A stretch of 64,000 nt of DNA from Chamaelirium japonicum (GCA_947650365.1 CANTAL010000138.1:62001-126000), one strand, 5' to 3'; positions 43,301 to 53,406 are shown, counted from the first letter of the stretch. The notes: generated by a model not told the origin, from the letters alone. A program made the numbers and translations.

Positions 43301-45981
43301 TTCTAATTCATTCGTACGATTAATTCTAATTCATTCGCACGAATGTATCCATTCTAATTCATTCGTACGATCCTGAATTAGAATGGATCATACGAATGAA
43401 TTAGAATGGATACCTTTGTGCATATGAATTAGAATGGATCATAATAATGAATTAGAATGGATCGTACGAATGAATTAGAATGGATACATTCGTTCGAATG
43501 AATTAGAATGGATTGTACGAATGAATTAGAATGGATCGTACGAATGAACTAGAATGGATACATTCGTGCGAGTGAATTAGAATGGATCGTACGAATGAAT
43601 TAGAATGGATCGTACGAATGAATTAGAATGGATCTTACGAATGAATTAGAATGGATCGTACGAATGAATTAGAATGGATCGTACGAATGAATTAGAATGG
43701 ATCATATTAATGAATTAGAATGGATCGTACGAATGAATTAGAATGGATACATTCGTGCGAATGAATTAGAATGGATCGGACGAATGAATTAGAATGGATC
43801 GTACGAATAAATTAGAATGGATCAAATGAATGAATTAGAATGGTTACATTCATGCGAATGAATTAGAATGGATCGTACGAAAGGATACGAATGGATCGTA
43901 CGAATGGATTAGAATGGATACATTCGAGCGAATGAATTAGAATGGATCGTACGAATGAATTAGAATTGATCGTACGAATGGATTAGAATGGATCCTACGA
44001 ATGGATTAGAATGGATACCTTTGTGCATATGAATTAGAATGGATCGTACGAATGAATTTGATTGGATCATATTAATGAATTAGAATGGATCGTACGTATG
44101 AATTAGAATGGATACATTCGTGCGAATGAATTAGAATGGATCGTGCGAATCAATTAGACTGGATCGTGCGAATGAATAAGAATAGATCATACGAATGAAT
44201 TAGAATGGATCGTACGAATTAATTAGAATGGATACATTCGTACTAATGAATTAGAATGGATTGTATGAATGAATTAGAATGGATCGTACGAATGAATTAG
44301 AATGGATCATACGAATTAATTAGAATGGATCATAAGAATGAATTAGAATGGATCGTACGAATGAATTAGAATGGATCGTACGAATGAATTAGAATGGATA
44401 CATTCGTGCGAATGAATTAGAATGCATTGTGCGAATGATTAAGAACAGATCGTGCGAATGAATTAGAATGGATCCTACGAATGAATTAGAATGGATCGTG
44501 CGAATGAATTAGAATGGATCGTACGAATGAATTAGAATGGATACATTTGTGCGAATGAATTAGAATGGATCGTACGAATGAATTAGAATGGATCGTATGA
44601 ATGAATTAGAATGGATCGTACGAATGAATTAGAATGGATACATTTGTGCGAATGAATTAGAATGGATCGTACGAATGAATTAGAATGGATCGTATGAATG
44701 AATTAGAATGGATCGTACGAATGAATTAGAATGGATCGTGTGAATGAATTAGAATGGATCGTACGAATGAACTAGAATGGATACATTCGTGCGAATGAAT
44801 TAGAATTGATCGTACGAATGAATTAGAATGGATCGTGCGAATGAGTTAGAATGGATCGTACGAATGAATTAGAATGGATCGTGTGAAAGAATTAGAATGG
44901 ATCGTACGAATGAATTGGAATGGATCGTGCGAATGACTTAGAATGGATCGTACGAATGAATTAGAATGGATACATTTGTGCGAATGAATTAGAATGGATC
45001 GTACGAATGAATTAGAATGGATCGTATGAATGAATTAGAATGGATCGTACGAATGAATTAGAATGGATCGTACGAATGAATTAGAATGGATCTTACGAAT
45101 GAATTAGAATGGATCTTACGAATGAATTAGAATAGATCGTACGAATGAATTAGAATGGATCGTACGAATGAATTAGAATGGATATATTCGTGCGAATGAA
45201 TTAGAATGGATCGGAAGAATGAATTAGAATGGATCGTACGAATGAATTAGAATGGATCGTACGAATGAATTAGAATGGATCGTACGAATAAATTAGAATG
45301 GATACATTCGTCCGAATGAATTAGAATGGATCATATGAATGAGTAAGAATGGATCGTACGAATGAAATAGAATAGATTGTACGAATGAATTAGAATGGAT
45401 TCGTACGAATGAATTAGAATGGATTCATTCGTGCGAATGAATTAGAATGGATCGTACCAATGAGTAAGAATGGATTGTACGAATGAAATAGAATGGATTG
45501 TGCGAATGAATCAGAATGGATCGTAGGAATGAATTAGAATGGATCATATGAAAGAATTAGAATGGATTGTATAAATGAATTAGAATAGATCGTATGAATG
45601 AATTAGAATGGATCGTACGAATGAAATAGAATGGATTGTGCGAATGAATTAGAATGGATTGTACGAATGGATTAGAATGGATCGTACGAATGAATTAGAA
45701 TGAATACATTCGTGCGAATGAATTAGAATGGATACATTCGTGCGAAAGAATTAGAATAGATTGTATGAATGAATTAGAATGGATCCTATGAATGAATTAG
45801 AATGGATCATGCGAATGAATTAGAATGGATCGTACGAATGAATTAGAATGGATCGTGCTAATGAATTAGAATTGATCGAACGAATGAATTAGCATGGATC
45901 GTGCTAATAAATTAGAATGGAACGTACGAATGAATTAGAATGGATCGTGTGAAAGAATTAGAATGGATTGTATGAATGAAT
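40392..45981. repeat. Satellite orientation map 40392-45981
   Basis: Plus 40392-41064, minus 41065-42624, plus 42625-42787, minus 42788-43373, plus 43374-45981. About 40560-44040 recurs at about 58310-61850. Spacing is exactly 17,753 bp at 41061 and still 17,753 bp at 42181. It drops to 17,679 bp by 42826 because the short plus insert at 42625-42787 is present in only one copy. Confidence 0.83.
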
Positions 45982-46670
45982 TCGATTTCATTCATACGAT
46001 CCATTCGAATTCATTCGCACGATCCATTCTAATTCATTCATACGATCCATTCTAATTTATTCATACAATCCATTCTAATTCTTTCACACGATCCATTCTA
46101 ATTCATTCGTAGGATCCGTTCTAATTCATTCGTACAATCTATTCTATTTCATTCATACGATCCATTCTTACTCATTCGTATGATCCATTCTAATTCATTC
46201 GGACGAATGTATCCATTCTAATTTATTCGTACGATCCATTCTAATTCATTCGTACGATCCATTCTAATTCATTCATACGATCCATTCTTACTCATTCGTA
46301 TGATCCATTCTAATTTATTCGTACGATCCATCCTAATTCATTCATACAATCCATTCTAATTCATTCGTACGATCGATTCTAATTCATTCGCACTATCCAT
46401 TTTAATTCATTCGTAGGATCCATTCTAATTCATTCGTATCATCCATTCTAATTTATTCGTTCAAATATATCCATTCTAATTCATTCGTACAATCCATTCT
46501 AATTCATTCGCACGATCCATTCTAATTCATTCGCACGAATGTATCCATTCTAATTCATTTGCACGATCCATTCTAATTCGTTCCTATGATCTATTCTAAT
46601 TCATTCGTACGATCCATTCTAATTCATTCGTACGATCCATTCTACGATCCATTCTAATTCATTCGTATAT

Positions 46671-46717
46671 TCCATTCTAATTCATTAGCACGATCCATGC
46701 TAATGAATTAGAATAGA
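46671..46717. repeat. Satellite hairpin cassette, copy 5
   Basis: Arms at 46671-46690 and 46698-46717 with one mismatch and loop CGATCCA. It lies in the 13.2-kb-spaced copy of the block that holds copy 4. Confidence 0.88.
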
Positions 46718-47606
46718 TCGTTCGATCCAATCTAATTCATTCATACGATCCATTCTTACTCATTCGTATGATCCATTCTAATTCAATCGTATGATCCATT
46801 CTAATTCATTCGTATGATCCATGCTAATTCTGTCGTTCGATCCATTCTAATTCATTCGTACGATCTATTCTAATTCATTCGTACGATCCATTCTAATTCC
46901 TTCGTACGATCCATTCTAATTCATTCGTACGATCCATTCTAATTCATTCGCGCAATCTATTCTAATTCATTCGTACGATCCATTCTAATTCATTTGTACG
47001 ATCCATTCTAATTCATTCATACAATCCAATCTAATTTATTCGCACGAATGTATCCATTCTAATTCATTCGTACGATCCATTCTAATTCATTCGCACAATC
47101 TATTCTAATTCATTTATACGATCCATTCTAATTCATTCGCACAAATGTATCCATTCTAATTCATTCATACGATCCATTCTACTTCATTCATACGATCCGT
47201 TCTAATTCACTCATACGATCCATTCTAATTCATTCATACGATCCATTCTAATTCATTTGCACGAATATATCCATTCTAATTCATTCGTACGATCCATTCT
47301 AATTCCTTCGTACGATCCATTCTAATTCCTTCGTACGATCCATTCTATTTCATTCGTATGATCCATTCTAATTCCTTCGTATGATCAATTCTAATTCCTT
47401 CGTATCCATTCTAATTCACTCATACGATCCATTCTAATTCATTCGTACGATCCATTCTAATTCATTCATACAATCCATTCTAATTCATTTGCACGAATGT
47501 ATCCATTCTAATTCATTCGTACGATCAGTTCTAATTCATTCACAAAATCTATTCTAATTCATTCATACGATCCATTCTAGTTGATTCACACGAATGTATC
47601 CATTCT

Positions 47607-48476
47607 AATTCATTCGTACGATCCATTCTAATTCATTCGTACAATCCATTCTAATTCATTCGTATGATCCATTCTAATTCATTCGTACGATCCATTCTAA
47701 TTCATTCGTCCGATCCATTCTAATTCATTCGCACGAATGTATCCATTCTAATTCATTCGTACGATCCATTCTAATTCATTCGTACGATCCATTCTAATTC
47801 ATTCGTAAGATCCATTCTAATTCATTCATACGATCCATTCTAATTCACTCGTACGATCCATTCTAATTCATTCGCACGAATGTATCCATTCCAGTTCATT
47901 CGTACGATCCATTCTAATTCATTCGTACGATCCATTCTAATTCATTCGCACGATCCATTCTAATTCATTCGTACGATCCATTCTATTTCATTCATACGAT
48001 CCTTTCTAGATCATTCGTACGATCCATTCTAATTCATTCGCACAAATGTATCCATTCTAATTCATTCGTACGATCCATTCTAATTCATTCGTACGATCCA
48101 TTCTAATTCATTCGCACGAATGTATCCATTCTAATTCATTCGTACGATCCATTCTAATTCATTCATACGATCCATTCTAATTCATTCATACGATCCATTC
48201 TAATTAATTCGTATGATCCATTCTAATTCATTCGTACGATCAATTCTAGTTCATTCGTACGATCCATTCTAATTCATTCGTACGATCCATTCTAATTCAT
48301 TCGTATGATCCATTCTAATTCATTCGTACGATCCATTCTAATTCATTCGTCCGATCCATTCTAATTCATTCGTACGAATGTATCCATTCTAATTCATTCG
48401 TACGATCCATTCTAATTCATTCGTACGATCCATTCTAATTCATTGGTAAGATCCATTCTAATTCATTCGTACGATC
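47607..48476 (-). repeat. 641-bp higher-order satellite unit, left part
   Basis: GTCCGATCC occurs at 47708 and again at 48349, and GTAAGATCC at 47805 and 48446, both exactly 641 bp apart. The second copy is cut by the retrotransposon at 48476 and continues at 54422. The TGTATCCATT mark at 47881 is matched at 54467, which is 641 bp away once the 5,945 bp of element plus one target copy are subtracted. Confidence 0.9.
48472..48476. repeat. Target-site duplication CGATC, left copy
   Basis: CGATC lies immediately before the 5' LTR and again immediately after the 3' LTR at 54417-54421. A 5-bp duplication is usual for Ty3/gypsy elements. CGATC is present in most satellite units, but the two flanks also rejoin in phase (ACGATC + CATTC), which supports a true insertion site. 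Confidence 0.9.
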
Positions 48477-48512
48477 TGTTGGGGGTAGCTGAAATCTGCC
48501 CTGGAGTTCGCA

Positions 48513-48531
48513 CCCCCCCCCCCCCCCCCCC
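48513..48531 (+). repeat. C19 homopolymer in 5' LTR
   Basis: Nineteen consecutive C. The same run of 19 occurs at the same place in the 3' LTR (53407-53425). The complementary strand is G19, which could fold as a quadruplex. Exact length is unreliable in most sequencing data. Confidence 0.9.
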
Positions 48532-48657
48532 GTGCTCACCAAATCACCTTGACAGGGAGCGAGATCGACATTAGGCTGAAATGGCCTAGGCCAAGAGCAC
48601 TCTTAGGAGCTCGCCTAAGCTCGATGGAGCTCGCCTGAGATCGCCCAGGAGCTCGCC

Positions 48658-48767
48658 AAGCTCACCCAGGAGCTCGCCTAAGCTCGCTCAGGAGCTCGCC
48701 CCGGAGCTCGCCAAGCTCACCCAGGAGCTCGCCTAAGCTCGCTCAGGAGCTCGCCCCGGAGTTCGCC
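48658..48767 (+). repeat. 55-bp tandem subrepeat in 5' LTR, two copies
   Basis: Two adjacent 55-bp copies starting AAGCTCACCCAGGAGCTCGC at 48658 and 48713. They belong to a wider stretch (about 48600-48770) rich in GAGCTCGCC words. The 3' LTR carries the same pair from about 53552. Confidence 0.85.
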
Positions 48768-48850
48768 AAGCCCGCGCGAGAACTCGCTGGCAGTGATAGC
48801 GGGAGTTAGACCGTCATGCATAACGAAGAGACCGGCATCGCGAACGCCCC

Positions 48851-48919
48851 TAGCTCGCGCAGGAGCTCGCCCCTAGCTCGCTCAGGAGCTCGCCCCTAGC
48901 TCGCTCAGGAGCTCGCCCA
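48851..48919 (+). repeat. 23-bp tandem subrepeat in 5' LTR, three copies
   Basis: Copies start at 48851, 48874 and 48897 with TAGCTCGC, followed by CAGGAGCTCGCCCC in the first two; the third ends in CCAA instead. Only two copies are present in the 3' LTR (from 53745), which explains the full LTR length difference. The 23-bp length equals the satellite period, but the sequences are unrelated. Confidence 0.88.
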
Positions 48920-49309
48920 AGCTCGCCAGAATTCCCCAGTTTATCGAAGAGGTTGCTCCCGCGAGGTCCGACTCTTGATAGATGTGGAAGAGAAGGCGGA
49001 GCAATGGAGGGCGAGCTCACCTTAGCTCCCCATCGGAGGTCGCCCACAATGTATGAGAGGGTGCCAGGTGTCAAAACCCCACGGAAGCTACGTGGACAAA
49101 CGTGGCCCACGGAAGCTCGCTCGAATCAGTTCGAGACCTCCCAGACTCGAACATTCCAGAATGGCCACCTGGCCACGACAAGAAAGATGCCCTCCCCCAC
49201 TCAAACCGCCTGGCAGGCTTGACGACAGAATGTCAGGGCGCGAATACCAAGGACTGTCAGACCCACGCGAGCCAGAACGTGGGGGTCTAGAAGGCCCTGG
49301 AAGAATCTC

Positions 49310-49315
49310 CACGTG
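49310..49315 (+). promoter_or_regulatory. G-box / ABRE-like site in 5' LTR
   Basis: CACGTG followed by TC gives CACGTGTC. This contains the plant G-box, and its ACGTGTC matches the core of abscisic-acid response elements bound by bZIP factors. It lies about 30 bp upstream of the TATA box, a sensible place for a promoter element. Function is inferred from position and motif only. Confidence 0.55.
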
Positions 49316-49341
49316 TCGGGCCACGGTAGGTCGCCGATTGC

Positions 49342-49348
49342 TATAAAT
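49342..49348 (+). promoter_or_regulatory. TATA box of 5' LTR
   Basis: TATAAAT in an otherwise GC-rich stretch. Transcription would be expected to start about 25-35 bp downstream, near 49375, which would place the U3/R border there. The same motif is conserved in the 3' LTR. Confidence 0.7.
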
Positions 49349-49547
49349 GCTCACCCCCAGGCTCCATAGTGGAGGTTCAAATTCCTTTTCCCTACCACTT
49401 TGGTATACCGCAGCTCGCCGTTGTGCCACCGTGACTGACTTGAGCGTCGGAGGGTCTGCGCTCCTAAGGGAGCCAGCCGTTCTCACGTTCTCTTTTCTTT
49501 GTCTTGCAGGCAGCCCGCACGGACCAGCAAAAAATCCCCCGTACATC

Positions 49548-49564
49548 TGGCGCCGTCTGTGGGA
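49548..49564 (+). other. Primer-binding site, tRNA-Asp-like
   Basis: TGGCGCCGTCTGTGGGA starts two bases after the 5' LTR. The first nine bases TGGCGCCGT match the complement of the 3' end of plant tRNA-Asp; the rest fits only in part. Primer-binding sites beginning TGGCGCCGT are common in plant Ty3/gypsy elements. Confidence 0.75.
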
Positions 49565-49634
49565 TCTTCGACTGGTTCCGGCGAGAACGCCCACGACCAC
49601 GCGGTTGAGCGCCGTTCTCTCTCGTAACCTCAAG

Positions 49635-50973
49635 GATGGCTCCGGCGACAAGGGGACGCAGGCGACCGAGGACTCGTGCCAGATCTGCGCGCAGCGAGCC
49701 TCCGGTCGAGACCCCTTAGCCCCAGGTCCCGCTCAGCGACCAACTCTTGTTGGAGATGTTGGCCACCCAGCGGGCCATGATGGAGGAACTGACGCGATTG
49801 CGACAGGCTCCGGCGGCCAGCCGGCGGTCTGGGCCGGCGAAGACGGCGTCTCCGGTGCGACCACCGGTGTCAACATCGCGACCGCCCACGGTCGCTCCGG
49901 CGCGGCAGGTTTCCCATCCGGAACCCCCAGTCGGGAGAGCGGCTGCGCGAGGGGTACCGGAAACCCCACTCACGAGGTTGCAGAAGCTGGTCACCCAGCG
50001 ATCTAGCAACCGGGCGACCTCGCGTGCGACCATCCCTTGCCGCCGTAGCCGGAGCATTGATTCTGACGGATCGGAGGAAAGGTCTCTAGAGCGGGACCGC
50101 GACCCGCGCCATCGGCGACGAGGGAAAGAGCCCGCGGTGGAAATACCTTCCGAAGCTCGCGAGGCAACGTCCTCCCACAGGCCAACTGACGCGTTGAAGG
50201 AATCCGCGGGTGGACGGCAAGGAGGCCGCCGAGCGGTTGCCTCCGAGGGTCGCCGCGGAGTGGGACCGACCTCGCCACAAGGGAGCGTACGAGACCGCCT
50301 AGGACCTGCGCAGCCGCCTCTGGGAGTTCTCCCCGGGCACTGGCAGCGATCTAGTGCGCCAGTAGATTTACTGGAAGATCTCGCCGCCCACGGAGGTAGC
50401 TCGCCTTTCACCAGCGAGGTCCACCGAGGGGGTTTTCCGCACCACTGGACCCCCCCAAAGTTTGTTTTGTTCAACGGATCGCAAGACCCCGTGGACCACC
50501 TCTTGGCCTACCGAAAGTTGTTATTCTTTCGGGATCAGGACCACGTTCTGTGCCGCGCCTTCCCGAGCAGCTTGGCGGGTTCGGCCCTCGACTGGTTTCA
50601 TAAGTTACCTCCAGGCTCGGTCCCTAATTTCACTGCTCTATCCGGGCTGTTCATGGAACAGTACCGGTGCAATCGGCGACCTCCGAAGCAGATCGAATCA
50701 CTGTTCGGTCTTACCATGGGCGCAAGAGAGACCCTCCGGTGCTTCTCGATGTGATTCCGGAACGCCTATCTCGCTCTTGAGGACTCAGCAGGGCGAGACC
50801 GGACGGCCGTGAGTGCCTTTCGGAGTGCGCTCCCCGAAGGAGGTGAGCTTCATGACGCGATAGTCATCTCTGATCCCCGCACCATGATCGAGCTCTTTGC
50901 CTTGGTCCAACAACACATTAAGCTCGAAGATGTGGTGCTGGATCGCCGAGGGAAGATGGCCGAGCAGCAGTAG
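49635..50973 (+). pseudogene. gag: Gag-like region of the retrotransposon (broken)
   Basis: Begins with an ATG opening a basic N-terminus (MAPATRGRRRPRTRARS). A Gln/Leu/Arg-rich stretch follows, then a long low-complexity region rich in Arg, Pro and Ser. A conserved Gag core (Retrotrans_gag-type, known from plant Ty3/gypsy elements) lies at about 50450-50750: it shows FNGSQDPVDHLLAYRK, then CRAFPSSLAGSALDWF, then LPPGS and the FxxQY pattern. No zinc knuckle (CCHC) and no protease motif is seen. The region is broken in at least two places, with one uninterrupted stretch of about 330 codons covering the core. Gag would form the particle that packages the element RNA. Lineage within Ty3/gypsy is not certain. 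Confidence 0.8.
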
Positions 50974-51114
50974 CCCCCTACCTTGTGCGTAGGCGCCCTC
51001 TTGTAAACCATTTTGTGCGATAGTGTGTTTGGACTAGTTCAAATCTGTGCTCGATAGAAATCTACAGCGAACAGCTCGCACGCGATCAGCTCACGTACAG
51101 CGTCCTCAAAGAAC

Positions 51115-51270
51115 AGTCCACCGTTGTGCGGACTTAAAGCAAGACCGGGATCCTCAGAGGCAGCCAGTGGGCGACCTTGAGCTTCCCGGGGTAGTCCGCC
51201 GTTGTGCGGACTTAAAGCAAGACCGGGATCCTCAGAGGCAGCCAGTGGGCGACCTTGAGCTTCCCGGGGC
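51115..51270 (+). repeat. 78-bp tandem repeat, two copies
   Basis: Two copies starting at 51115 and 51193, each containing CGTTGTGCGGACTTAAAGC and ending CTTCCCGGGG. Near-identical, so the duplication is recent. It lies in the noncoding part of the retrotransposon after gag. Confidence 0.92.
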
Positions 51271-51544
51271 AGTCTTAAACCGAGGTTCTGAGGATCCTTA
51301 ACCGGTCAGGGGGTAGCTAGCTTTTTGATTCTCTCATCGCTCGTTGGATTTCCACCCTTTAGCCCTTACGCTCTGTTTTGGTTCGATTTCTATCGTTTTG
51401 TATTTTCGTCGAGCTATAGGGCCCCACTATTTCGCGCATATCGAATTTTTATGCATATCGATCTTTTTGCGATGTTGTTTATTTTTTATCGATTTAGCTA
51501 CCTCGTCCGGGGTATGGTCCTCGGATCGTCGGGGAGAACACATA
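51271..51544 (+). other. AT-richer unique spacer of the retrotransposon
   Basis: About 270 bp with T-rich words (CTTTTTGATTC, TTGTATTTTC, ATTTTTTATCG) in an otherwise GC-rich element. It has no repeat structure and no recognised coding similarity. I see nothing functional in it. Confidence 0.6.
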
Positions 51545-51760
51545 CGCGGCCTGATGCCACGCAGCTTAGCTCGTTGAGCGACCTGGTGACATCACGGGCA
51601 GACGCGGCAGAGACACCTTCCGCGGCCTGATGCCACGCAGCTTAGCTCATTGAGCGATCTGGTGACATCACGGGCAGACGCGGCGGAGACACCTTACGCG
51701 GCCTGATGCCACGCAGCTTAGCACGTTGAGCGATCTGGTGACATCACGGGCAGACGCGGC
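51545..51760 (+). repeat. 76-bp tandem repeat, about 2.8 copies
   Basis: Copies start at 51545, 51621 and 51697 with CGCGGCCTGATGCCACGCAG. The third is cut off after CAGACGCGGC. Near-identical copies. Confidence 0.92.
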
Positions 51761-51768
51761 ACAACTTT

Positions 51769-51838
51769 CGGCACAAGGCCACACCAGTTTGTTGTCCACG
51801 TGGCGGCACAAGGCCATACCAGTTTGTTGTCCACGTGG
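51769..51838 (+). repeat. 35-bp tandem repeat, two copies
   Basis: Copies at 51769 and 51804 beginning CGGCACAAGGCCA and ending GTCCACGTGG. They differ at one base. Each carries a CACGTG word. Confidence 0.9.
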
Positions 51839-51961
51839 CAGTAGCGGGAGGCAGTTTGGGCAGAACACAGAGAGAAGAAGCACCAGTGGCCATGGGTCAC
51901 AGCCCGCCCGGGACCAACCCGTGGCTGTGGCTCGTAACCCGCCCGGAGACCCTACGCGAGG
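51839..51961 (+). other. Short unique spacer
   Basis: About 120 bp linking the 35-bp and 146-bp repeats. Its last part (CCGTGGCTGTGGCTCGTAACC) is loosely similar to the 146-bp unit. No coding content recognised. Confidence 0.5.
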
Positions 51962-53231
51962 TTGCTTGCGGCTGGTGCCCGCAGCTCGCCCGATGCAGAC
52001 CCTGATCGCGTGTGACAAGCTCGCACCGGAAGGAGATCGCTCGTGGCTGACGCTCCCGGCCCGCCCAGACCGCCCACGGCTGGTGCTCGCAGCTCGCCCG
52101 AGGCAGACCCTGACCGCGAGTGATGAGCTCACGCCGGAAGGAGATCGCTCGTGGCTGACACTCCCGGCCCGCCCAGCGTTTGTGAAATACTGACAGTCAA
52201 AGCTCTCGGCGCAGACCGCCCACGGCTGGTGCCCGCAGCTCGCCCGAGGCAGACCCTGACCGCGAGTGATGAGCTCACGCCGGAAGGAGATCGCTCGTGG
52301 CTGGCGCTCCCGGCCTGCCCAGCGTTTGTGAAATACTGACAGTCAAAGCTCTCGGCGCAGACCGCCCACGGCTGGTGCCCGCAGCTCGCCCGAGGCAGAC
52401 CCTGACCGCGAGTGATGAGCTCACGCCGGAAGGAGATCGCTCGTGGCTGACGCTCCCGGCCCGCCCAGCGTTTGTGAAATACTGACAGTCAAAGCTCTCG
52501 GCGCAGACCGCCCACGGCTGGTGCCCGCAGCTCGCCCGAGGCAGACCCTGACCGCGAGTGATGAGCTCACGCCGGAAGGAGATCGCTCGTGGCTGACGCT
52601 CCCGGCCCGCCCAGCGTTTGTGAAATACTGACAGTCAAAGCTCTCGGCGCAGACCGCCCACGGCTGGTGCCCGCAGCTCGCCCGAGGCAGACCCTGACCG
52701 CGAGTGATGAGCTCACGCCGGAAGGAGATCGCTCGTGGCTGATGCTCCCGGCCCGCCCAGCGTTTGTGAAATACTGACAGTCAAAGCTCTCGGCGCAGAC
52801 CGCCCACGGCTGGTGCCCGTAGCTCGCCCGAGGCAGACCCTGGCCGCATGTGACATGCTCGCATCGGAAGGAGATCGCTCGGGGCTGATGCTCGCGGCCC
52901 GCCCAGCGTTTGAGAAGTACTGGCAGTCAAAGCTCTCGGTGCAGACTGCCCGCGGCAGGCGCCCAAGCTCGCCCGAAGCAGACCCTGACCGCATGTGAGG
53001 AGCTCGCATCGGAAGGAGATTGCTCGGGGCTGATGCTCGTGGCCCGCCCAGTGTTTGAAAAGTACTGAGAGTCAAAACTCTCGACGCAGATCGCTCGCGG
53101 CAGGTGCCCGCAGCTCGCCCGAGGCAGACCCTGGCCGCATGTGACAAGCTCGTATCGGAAGGAGATCGCTCGTGGCTGACGCTCCCGGCCCGCCCAGCGT
53201 TGGTGAAATACTGGCAGTCAAAGTTCTCGGC
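51962..53231 (+). repeat. 146-bp tandem repeat array, about 8.7 copies
   Basis: Full copies start at 52065, 52211, 52357, 52503, 52649, 52795, 52941 and 53086 (145-146 bp each), after one partial copy from 51962. Each has GCTGGTGCCCGCAGCTCGCC, then GAAGGAGATCGCTCG, then GTGAAATACTGACAGTCAAA. The four copies 52211-52794 are nearly identical. The outer copies are more divergent, as expected if new copies arise by unequal exchange in the middle. The array occupies about a third of the internal region and has no coding pattern under constraint. Confidence 0.94.
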
Positions 53232-53358
53232 GCAGCCCGCCATCGCTACTATCTCCGCCCGAAACTGTTGCAGCAGACATTGATATCAGGCACATTACCA
53301 GGGTTAGGAGCTCGTTAAGACTCCTGAGCAAGCGTCGAGTTTCCTCGATCACTCCCTC
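53232..53358 (+). other. 3' unique end of the internal region
   Basis: About 130 bp between the last 146-bp copy and the polypurine tract. It starts with the first bases of another 146-bp copy (GCAGCCCGCC) and then departs. No gene recognised. Confidence 0.6.
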
Positions 53359-53367
53359 AGGAGGGGG
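53359..53367 (+). other. Polypurine tract
   Basis: AGGAGGGGG followed by TAA and then the 3' LTR. This is where plus-strand DNA synthesis is primed in LTR retrotransposons. GGGGGTA recurs a few bases later at the start of the LTR, but the target-site duplication fixes the LTR start at 53371. Confidence 0.75.
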
Positions 53368-53406
53368 TAATGTTGGGGGTAGCTGAAATCTGCCCTGGAG
53401 TTCGCA

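Larger units (their letters stand above)
1..48476. repeat. 23/28-bp satellite array, left part
   Basis: Continuous satellite built from a 23-bp unit (GAATGAATTA plus GAATGGATCGTAC). A 28-bp variant carries five extra bases, so that its second half reads GAATGGATACATTCGTGC. Typical unit variants change GTAC to GTGC, ATAC, GTAT, TTAC or GGAC, or change GAATTA to GAACTA, GGATTA or GAAATA. Both halves begin with GAATG, which suggests an old duplication of a short pentamer-like seed. The block is AT-rich, contains no recognisable gene, and switches orientation about 50 times. I do not recognise the family. The role is unknown; arrays like this usually sit in constitutive heterochromatin, but the sequence does not show which chromosomal region this is. 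Confidence 0.97.
45982..48476 (-). repeat. Minus-orientation satellite block ending at the retrotransposon
   Basis: Single minus run except for a hairpin inversion around 46671-46717. Its first part repeats 33100-34380. From about 47607 a 641-bp higher-order unit begins; its second copy is interrupted by the retrotransposon and continues at 54422. Confidence 0.85.
48477..49545 (+). repeat. 5' long terminal repeat
   Basis: Begins TGTTGGGGGTAG and ends ATCCCCCGTACA. The ends form an imperfect inverted repeat (TGT..GGGGG against CCCCC..ACA). Contents in order: a 19-C run, GC-rich subrepeats rich in AGCTCGCC, a G-box, a TATA box, and near the end a pyrimidine stretch followed by CTTGCAG. It is 23 bp longer than the 3' LTR because it has one more copy of a 23-bp subrepeat. 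Confidence 0.95.

Noticed and set aside
1-48476. CRISPR-like array
   Set aside because: Units are directly adjacent with no unique spacers, and the context is eukaryotic.
48851-48919. Possible origin of the satellite from the 23-bp LTR subrepeat
   Set aside because: Only the length is shared; the GC-rich AGCTCGC sequence has no similarity to the AT-rich satellite unit.
49494-49510. Splice acceptor (TTTTCTTTGTCTTGCAG) near the end of the LTR
   Set aside because: It resembles a plant 3' splice site, but no matching donor could be supported, so it is not annotated as an intron.
49088-49651. Long open frames antisense to the LTRs (187 codons here, 162 codons at 53959-54447) and short sense frames in the LTRs
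   Set aside because: GC-rich sequence gives long chance frames. They cross LTR landmarks such as the TATA box and, on the right, run into the satellite. No recognisable domain.
49716-50474. 252-codon open frame on the minus strand opposite gag
   Set aside because: Shadow of the GC-rich gag-like region; Arg/Ser/Pro-rich with no known domain.
52151-52777. Series of identical 62-codon open frames
   Set aside because: They are the 146-bp repeat read in one frame, each starting at the same ATG and ending FVKY. They overlap one another and arise from the tandem duplication rather than from separate genes.
50974-53370. Protease, reverse transcriptase, RNase H or integrase
   Set aside because: No characteristic motifs were found in either strand of this stretch; it is mostly tandem repeats.
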